Assembly: GCF_003231275.1 (NCBI RefSeq) | Contig: NZ_QKVL01000053.1 | Location: forward strand, 1 to 34,400 | DNA from: Pseudomonas huaxiensis | GTDB lineage: Bacteria > Pseudomonadota > Gammaproteobacteria > Pseudomonadales > Pseudomonadaceae | Reading direction: 5' to 3' | DNA: 34,400 bases | In this document: piece by piece, positions 30,093 to 34,400 of the stretch | Layout: each line of letters begins with the position of its first letter | Numbering within the stretch: position 1 is the first letter of the stretch | Notes under the pieces: generated by a model | Seen by the model: the letters and a program-made list of their open reading frames with translations, nothing else | What the model was told of the DNA's origin: nothing | The model's database searches: none | Position numbers and translations under genes: made by a program

Positions 30093-31114
30093 GCGCCAAC
30101 GACCGTTTGAACCTGACCCGCTGCCCGGCGGTACCCACCGCCTCGTCACTGGCGTACCAGTTGGGCTACTTGCAGGAAACCTTCGCCGACGAGCCCGGCC
30201 TCGACATCGAATACGCCTCCGTCGGCTTCACCGGCAAACTCGACTACGCCCACCATGAACGGCTCTGGCTGCGCCATGCCGGCCATGCGCCCGCTGTCTG
30301 GGCGCGCGCCCAGGGCGTGGCCAGCCGCGTGGTGGCGCTGGCCTGGCTGGAGGGCTCCTATCCGGTCTTGAGCCTGGCCGGCTCCGGTATCGATGCGCCT
30401 GTCGGGTTGAAAGGCAAGCGCCTGGGGATCATTGGGCAGCGAGAGGCGAAATTCGACCTGATGATCGCCCAGCAACTGAAAATCTACGCCACCACCCTGG
30501 CCGAGGCCGGGTTGACCCTGGACGACGCCGAACTGGTCTACATCGACCGGCAGGCCAATGAAGGCGGCCCCTCCGCGCGCAAGCGTGACCACTTTATCGA
30601 TGATGCCCGGGTGCTGGCCTCGAACCTGATCCTCGGACAGGTTGACGCGATCATTGCCCGGCTTCCCGAAGAGGTGGCTAGCTTCGTCGATGTCCAGACG
30701 GTCTACGACAGCCAACGCCATCCCGACCCCCGCGCCCGGGTGCATCCTTCGGTACTGCGTGGCGTGGTGGTGAGCGAGGCATTGCTGAGCGAACACCGCG
30801 AGCTGGTGGTGCGTTATCTGGCGCAACTGCTGCGTGCCGGTGACTGGGCACTGGCCAACCCGGAAGCCACCGTGGCGCTGATCGCCAAGGACTACCACGT
30901 CCCGGAGGCTGCGCTGGCGGGCAGCTACGACAGCGTTGCCGAAGGCATCCAGCTACGCCTGGACCCGGACATCGTCGACAGCCTGCGGGTGCAGAAGGAT
31001 TTCCTGCTGCGCCACGGCTTCATTGCGGCTGATTTCGATGTCGACAGTTGGGTCGATCCGGAGCCGCTACGGGAAGCCCGCCTGTTGCTGGCGCGAGAAC
31101 AACAACCCGCCTGA
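30089..31114 (+). CDS. DszB-like desulfinase (substrate-binding-protein fold)
   Basis: The 341-residue protein has the NMT1/SsuA-type periplasmic-binding fold but no signal peptide and no ABC permease or ATPase nearby. It aligns with DszB, the hydroxybiphenyl-sulfinate desulfinase: LTRCPAVP places C12 at the catalytic Cys27 of DszB, and LRHAGHAPAVWARAQG places R62 at Arg70 (RFGGEIPPLL in DszB). The C-terminal part also runs colinear (LLRAGDWALANPEATVALIA, VQKDFLLRHGF). DszB His60 has no clear equivalent; H55 and H56 are near. It would release sulfite from a sulfinate in the cytoplasm. It ends the six-gene operon, overlapping the amidohydrolase by 4 bases. Other annotations would likely call it an ABC substrate-binding protein. 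Confidence 0.8.
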   Translation: MSANDRLNLTRCPAVPTASSLAYQLGYLQETFADEPGLDIEYASVGFTGKLDYAHHERLWLRHAGHAPAVWARAQGVASRVVALAWLEGSYPVLSLAGSGIDAPVGLKGKRLGIIGQREAKFDLMIAQQLKIYATTLAEAGLTLDDAELVYIDRQANEGGPSARKRDHFIDDARVLASNLILGQVDAIIARLPEEVASFVDVQTVYDSQRHPDPRARVHPSVLRGVVVSEALLSEHRELVVRYLAQLLRAGDWALANPEATVALIAKDYHVPEAALAGSYDSVAEGIQLRLDPDIVDSLRVQKDFLLRHGFIAADFDVDSWVDPEPLREARLLLAREQQPA

Positions 31115-31122
31115 GGTGACGG

Positions 31123-32025
31123 CTAGCTCCGGTCCCAATCCACCGCGGAAAACTGCTCGACGAGAAAACTGATCATGGCCCTGACTTTCGGTGCCAGGTG
31201 TTTTCGCGTCGGGTAGACCGCATAGATCCCGAGCTCCACCGAGCGAAACTCGGGTAGCAGTTCCACCAGATCGCCTCGACGCAAATCCTCGCCAATCATG
31301 AAGCTGGGTTGCAACAGGATCCCGCCACCCGCCAGGGCGATGGCGCGGCAGGTGTCGCCGTTATTGCAGCGCACCACTGAGCGGGTGGAGACCTGCTGCA
31401 CTCCGTTGGGTCCGTCGAATTTCCACTGGTTGCCCATCGAGAAATGGCTGTACGCGATAACGCGGTGCCGGGCCAGGTCAGCAGGCTCGACAGGAGCGGC
31501 ATGGTGCTTGAGATAGTCGGGCGACGCGCACAGCCTCATGCGCGTGCCGGCAAAGCGGCGGCCAACCAATGTCGAGCTTTCCAGTTGGGCGATGCGCACG
31601 GCCATGTCGAAGCCCTCCTCGACAAGGTCCACCTGCCGGTCGTTGAGGCTGATATCCAGCTCTACGTCCGGATAGCGGTCGAGGAAGTCGGCCCAGATCG
31701 GTGCCAGGTGCAGAATGCCGAAACTCACCGGGACGTTGATTCGCAGTACCCCGGCCGGTACGCCCGCGCCGAGCGCCACGGCGCTTTCGGCTTCATCCAT
31801 CAGGCTCAGCACTTCACGGGCCTGGTCGTAGAACAGCTTGCCTTCTTCGGTCAGGGACAAACGCCGAGTTGTGCGCTGCAACAGGCGCACGCCCAATCGC
31901 TCTTCCAGGGCGTTGACGTGCCGGGAAACGGCCGCCTTGGACATGCCGAGCACGTCCACTGCGCCGATGAAGCTACCCCTGTCCACCACGGTGCAGAACA
32001 CCTGCATTTCCAAAGCGCGATCCAT
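31123..32025 (-). CDS. LysR-family regulator, CrgA-like
   Basis: The 300-residue LysR protein has its helix-turn-helix at about residues 5-65 (MQVFCTVVDRGSFIGAVDVL, MSKAAVSRHVNALEERLGVR, LLQRTTRRLSLTEEG), typical of the CrgA subgroup. An effector domain follows (GVLRINVPVSFGILHLAPIW). ATG at 32025 was chosen because MDRALEMQVF is the usual subgroup start; an ATG at 32058 is possible. It is convergent with the desulfinase gene (8 bases apart) and divergent from the esterase gene 135 bases away. The esterase is its most likely target; control of the operon next door cannot be excluded. Confidence 0.9.
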   Translation of the reverse strand: MDRALEMQVFCTVVDRGSFIGAVDVLGMSKAAVSRHVNALEERLGVRLLQRTTRRLSLTEEGKLFYDQAREVLSLMDEAESAVALGAGVPAGVLRINVPVSFGILHLAPIWADFLDRYPDVELDISLNDRQVDLVEEGFDMAVRIAQLESSTLVGRRFAGTRMRLCASPDYLKHHAAPVEPADLARHRVIAYSHFSMGNQWKFDGPNGVQQVSTRSVVRCNNGDTCRAIALAGGGILLQPSFMIGEDLRRGDLVELLPEFRSVELGIYAVYPTRKHLAPKVRAMISFLVEQFSAVDWDRS

Positions 32026-32160
32026 AACTATCCCAGTTTTCGGAACGATGAATGCCATTCAAGCATGTTTATCTCTTTTTCTGCTTCAGTAAGCTGGTAG
32101 CCGTTTCTGAACACACCGAAGCAGAAACACGGCCACCCTCTCGACCGAAGGCATCGGACA

Positions 32161-32826
32161 ATGATTACCCTCAGCTCACTTGAACTCGACCCCAACTCCG
32201 GCCTTCAACTGCGCCGGGCGGGCAATCTCACCGCTCCCCAGGGACGCTTGTTGCTGCTTCATGGCGTGGGCTCGAACGAAGAGAACCTTGCGCCATTGGT
32301 AAGCAAGCTTCCTCCTCAACTTGAAATTCTGCTGGTGCGCGCCCCACGGCAGCTTGGCCCTGGCGGATATGGCTTCTATCAGGTGAGCTTTGCCACCGGT
32401 AAACCGACGTTCGAGGTCGACCACGCGCAGGCAAGTCGCTTGCAGTTGATCGCGCTGCTGGAGGGGTTGCCGCCATTGCCGACCGTCATTGCCGGCTTCA
32501 GTCAGGGCGGGATCATGAGCGCTGGCGTAGGTCTCAGCGCGCCGCAACACCTGCGCGGCTTTGCCTTGCTCAGCGGCCGCATGCTGGAAGAATTCGCACC
32601 GAGCATTGCGCCGGCCATCGCGCTTGAAGGCCTTCAGGCATTTGTCGCGCATGGCCACCGGGATGGTGTTCTGCCTGTGGCCTATGCGCGCCAGTCGCAG
32701 GCATGGCTTGAGCGGCTGGGTGTTGCTCATGTGCTTCGTCTGTATGACATGGCTCATGAAATTTCTGATACGGAGCTGTCGGACTTCAGTCAGTGGCTCA
32801 GGTCTGTTTTGAATGTGAAGGGGTGA
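32161..32826 (+). CDS. Phospholipase/carboxylesterase-type alpha/beta hydrolase
   Basis: The 221-residue hydrolase is of the small carboxylesterase type (YpfH/EstB-like). It shows an oxyanion region LLLHGVGSNEENLAPL, the nucleophile S114 in AGFSQGGIMS, the acid D166 in GHRDGVLPV, and the base H197 in DMAHEIS. Family members cleave short-chain or acyl-thioesters in the cytoplasm, and no signal peptide is seen. It is divergent from a LysR gene, a typical regulator-target layout. Confidence 0.9.
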   Translation: MITLSSLELDPNSGLQLRRAGNLTAPQGRLLLLHGVGSNEENLAPLVSKLPPQLEILLVRAPRQLGPGGYGFYQVSFATGKPTFEVDHAQASRLQLIALLEGLPPLPTVIAGFSQGGIMSAGVGLSAPQHLRGFALLSGRMLEEFAPSIAPAIALEGLQAFVAHGHRDGVLPVAYARQSQAWLERLGVAHVLRLYDMAHEISDTELSDFSQWLRSVLNVKG

Positions 32827-32860
32827 GTTGCCATTAGGCGGTAGATCTTCAGCGCTCTCA

Positions 32861-33080
32861 AGATCGAGCGCCGCTTGCGCGGCGCATCGCGACGGTTCGG
32901 CGCCCCGACAAGCTCGCTCCTACAGTGGTTTGCAACACGCCTATGTCGTCAGTCAATGGTTGGCCGCTTTGTTTGTATGACGCGGTATCAAGCCGGCCCG
33001 AACAGGCCATGGCACGTTGCAGCGTGCGTCGTTTTTGTAGGAGCGAGCTTGCTCGCGATGCGCAAGCGGCGCTCGATCTC
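32861..33080. repeat. Composite REP-type inverted repeat region
   Basis: The left arm at 32861-32924 starts AGATCGAGCGCCGCTTGCG and ends GCTCGCTCCTACA. It is mirrored at 33036-33080, which starts TGTAGGAGCGAGCTTGCTCG and ends CGGCGCTCGATCT. The left arm carries an extra piece (CGGTTCGGCGCCCCGA) not in the right arm. Bases 32885-32924 are the exact inverted copy of 22471-22510. The flanking stretch 32827-33103 shows no gene. Confidence 0.75.
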
Positions 33081-33103
33081 AAGGGCACTAGCCCAAGGCA
33101 ACC

Positions 33104-34279
33104 TCAAAACGCGTAAGCCACCTGCGCCCACACCCGTGGCTGCCGCTCGCTATCGCTCTGCTCCGAGTGATCACCAACCGGCCAGCCCGCCAGCGCACTG
33201 ATATTCCAGCTCCCCGCTGCCCACCCCGCACCAAAGCCCGTAGCAGAGAGCCGACTGGGCGCGGTACCGGTGGTCCAGCTCGGTGTATTCAAGCGCGCTT
33301 CGCCGTGATCGGCAAAGGCAACCAGTTGCCAGGTATCGGTCAGTGCATAGCGCAGTTCAAGATTGGCCAGCCAGCCCCGATCACCAAATGCGGCGGTCTG
33401 GTAGGTGGAGCGCGCACCGAAAACGCCGCCGATATAGAGCTTTTCCGAGTCGTCCAGGTTGTCATCCGACCACTGCCCCTGCACTCGAACATACAAGGCC
33501 AGACGCCCCCCCAACTGCTGCAGGCGCGCGAGGCTGGCACGCAGCACGCTGAAATGGCCCGGGTCGGCCCTGCCGACCAGTGTCCAGGGCGATCCGTCGA
33601 TATTCAAACTGCCCTCGCTCCCGTTCAGCGCAAGGGTGGTCACGGCGCCATCCAGCAACGGGTCGCGAGCCTTGGCGGAAAGGCCGTAATTGAGCACGCG
33701 GGAGCGCTTTTCACTGTTTATGCCCAACAGCCCGGACTCATCCTGCAGGTGCTTGTCGTCGAACTGCAGTTGGGCCTTGAGGCTGAACGTGTGGTTTTGC
33801 AGGAGCGGCTGGATGATGAATGCGCTGGCAGTACGAGCCTTGCCCTTGGCCGCGAGGACTTCGAGGTCATCGCCCAACTCATAGGACAGGTCCGACAGGA
33901 TGATGCCCAGCCGGCTGGCCCACGGGCCAACCTCCAGATGGTAAGTGCCCCAGTGGTAATGACCGGCCTCGGCCGAGCCCATGCTGCGCAAACTCAGCAG
34001 GTCGCTCTGGTCAAGCAGGCCGTGCAGGTTGATGGCGCTGGCAAGCCGGCCCTGATCGTCTTGGCCACCGAAGTTGTCCAGCGCCACGCCACCACTGAAG
34101 AACGGCATCGCGCTGAGGTCATCCGGCGGATCGTAGGCAGTGTTGCCCAACGTAAGGCTGCTGCGCGATGGCAGGTCGGGGATTTCCTGAAACGGCAGCA
34201 GACCCGCCCCAGTGCCGTTGGCGAGGCAGGAAAACGGAACGACGCACAATGCGAACAACAGGCCGGGAGCCAGGCGCAT
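33104..34279 (-). CDS. TpsB (ShlB/FhaC)-type outer-membrane barrel without POTRA domains
   Basis: The 391-residue protein has a signal peptide (about 1-20, ending SCLANG). After a short linker it shows the barrel signatures of the haemolysin activation/secretion family: GGVALDNFGGQDDQGRLASA, LLDQSDLLSL, YHLEVGPWASRLGI, YELGDDLEVL, LYIGGVFGARSTYQTAAFGD, RGWLANLELRYAL, and a C-terminal VAYAF. Full TpsB transporters are usually about 550-600 residues with two POTRA domains before the barrel. Here only about 40 residues separate signal and barrel, so POTRA domains are missing. No TpsA-like exoprotein gene lies in the window. It may be a specialised outer-membrane pore or a reduced secretion protein. 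Confidence 0.75.
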   Translation of the reverse strand: MRLAPGLLFALCVVPFSCLANGTGAGLLPFQEIPDLPSRSSLTLGNTAYDPPDDLSAMPFFSGGVALDNFGGQDDQGRLASAINLHGLLDQSDLLSLRSMGSAEAGHYHWGTYHLEVGPWASRLGIILSDLSYELGDDLEVLAAKGKARTASAFIIQPLLQNHTFSLKAQLQFDDKHLQDESGLLGINSEKRSRVLNYGLSAKARDPLLDGAVTTLALNGSEGSLNIDGSPWTLVGRADPGHFSVLRASLARLQQLGGRLALYVRVQGQWSDDNLDDSEKLYIGGVFGARSTYQTAAFGDRGWLANLELRYALTDTWQLVAFADHGEARLNTPSWTTGTAPSRLSATGFGAGWAAGSWNISALAGWPVGDHSEQSDSERQPRVWAQVAYAF

Positions 34280-34400
34280 ACGGGAATACCGGGATGATTT
34301 TCAGGGGGGCGAGGCAAGATATGGCTTTGTGCTACCCCTGCGCAAGCCCCGCTGACACGATTCCGCCGCCCCGGAATCGCGTCAGCGTCAGGTCCGGGTC
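34280..34400. other. Right edge, no gene seen
   Basis: The last 121 bases hold the upstream region of the barrel protein gene. No promoter could be assigned with confidence and no further coding start is supported. Confidence 0.5.

Noticed and set aside
30089..31114. Periplasmic ABC substrate-binding protein
   Set aside because: No signal peptide or lipobox, no transporter partners, and a DszB-like Cys/Arg pattern.
32827..33103. Small genes or a CRISPR-like array
   Set aside because: The repeated pieces are inverted REP-type arms with no regular spacers, and the open frames here consist of repeat sequence.

Overview
The window is GC-rich and gene-dense and reads as a Pseudomonas chromosome, probably from the fluorescens group. 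The evidence is an FpvA-type ferripyoverdine receptor with its own ECF sigma/anti-sigma pair, Pseudomonas-style REP palindromes (GAGCGAGCTTGCTCGCGATA type), an FtrA-type regulator, and a PQQ alcohol dehydrogenase under a sigma-54 activator. No rRNA, tRNA, CRISPR array, transposase or phage gene was seen. All identifications come from reading the translated sequence and comparing it with remembered families; no database was searched.

Layout. (1) 149-5765, minus strand: a likely co-directional amino-acid cluster, in transcription order a Cys/Met-metabolism PLP enzyme, an MmuP-like permease, a GcvA-type LysR regulator, a divergent threonine-synthase paralogue and an Lrp/AsnC regulator. (2) 6089-8664, plus strand: a NarL-type response regulator and a 7TM sensor kinase; convergent to them lie a secreted cyanovirin-N-homology (CVNH) protein and a small secreted protein. 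(3) 9658-12220: an MFS exporter divergent from an FtrA-like regulator. (4) 12315-16311: ECF sigma factor, FecR-like anti-sigma factor and FpvA-like receptor, ending in a strong terminator. (5) 16650-22279: an AcoR-type sigma-54 activator, convergent to aldA and a PQQ/heme alcohol dehydrogenase. (6) 22802-31114, plus strand: a compact six-gene operon (TonB receptor, Tat-exported FAD amine oxidase, MFS transporter, DszC-like flavin monooxygenase, ACMSD-type amidohydrolase, DszB-like desulfinase). (7) 31123-34279: a LysR regulator divergent from a carboxylesterase, then a TpsB-like barrel that lacks POTRA domains.

The most interesting part is blocks 5 and 6. The divergent PQQ dehydrogenase and TonB-receptor genes each carry a good -24/-12 sigma-54 promoter, and between them lies a cluster of three ACGCTACA/TGTAGCGT half-sites suited to an enhancer-binding protein; the nearby AcoR-type activator is the obvious candidate. 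The operon pairs a DszC-like oxygenase with a DszB-like desulfinase. This suggests an uncharacterised route that imports an organosulfur compound, oxidises its amine or alcohol groups in the periplasm, and releases sulfite in the cytoplasm. The substrate is unknown and this pathway is inference.
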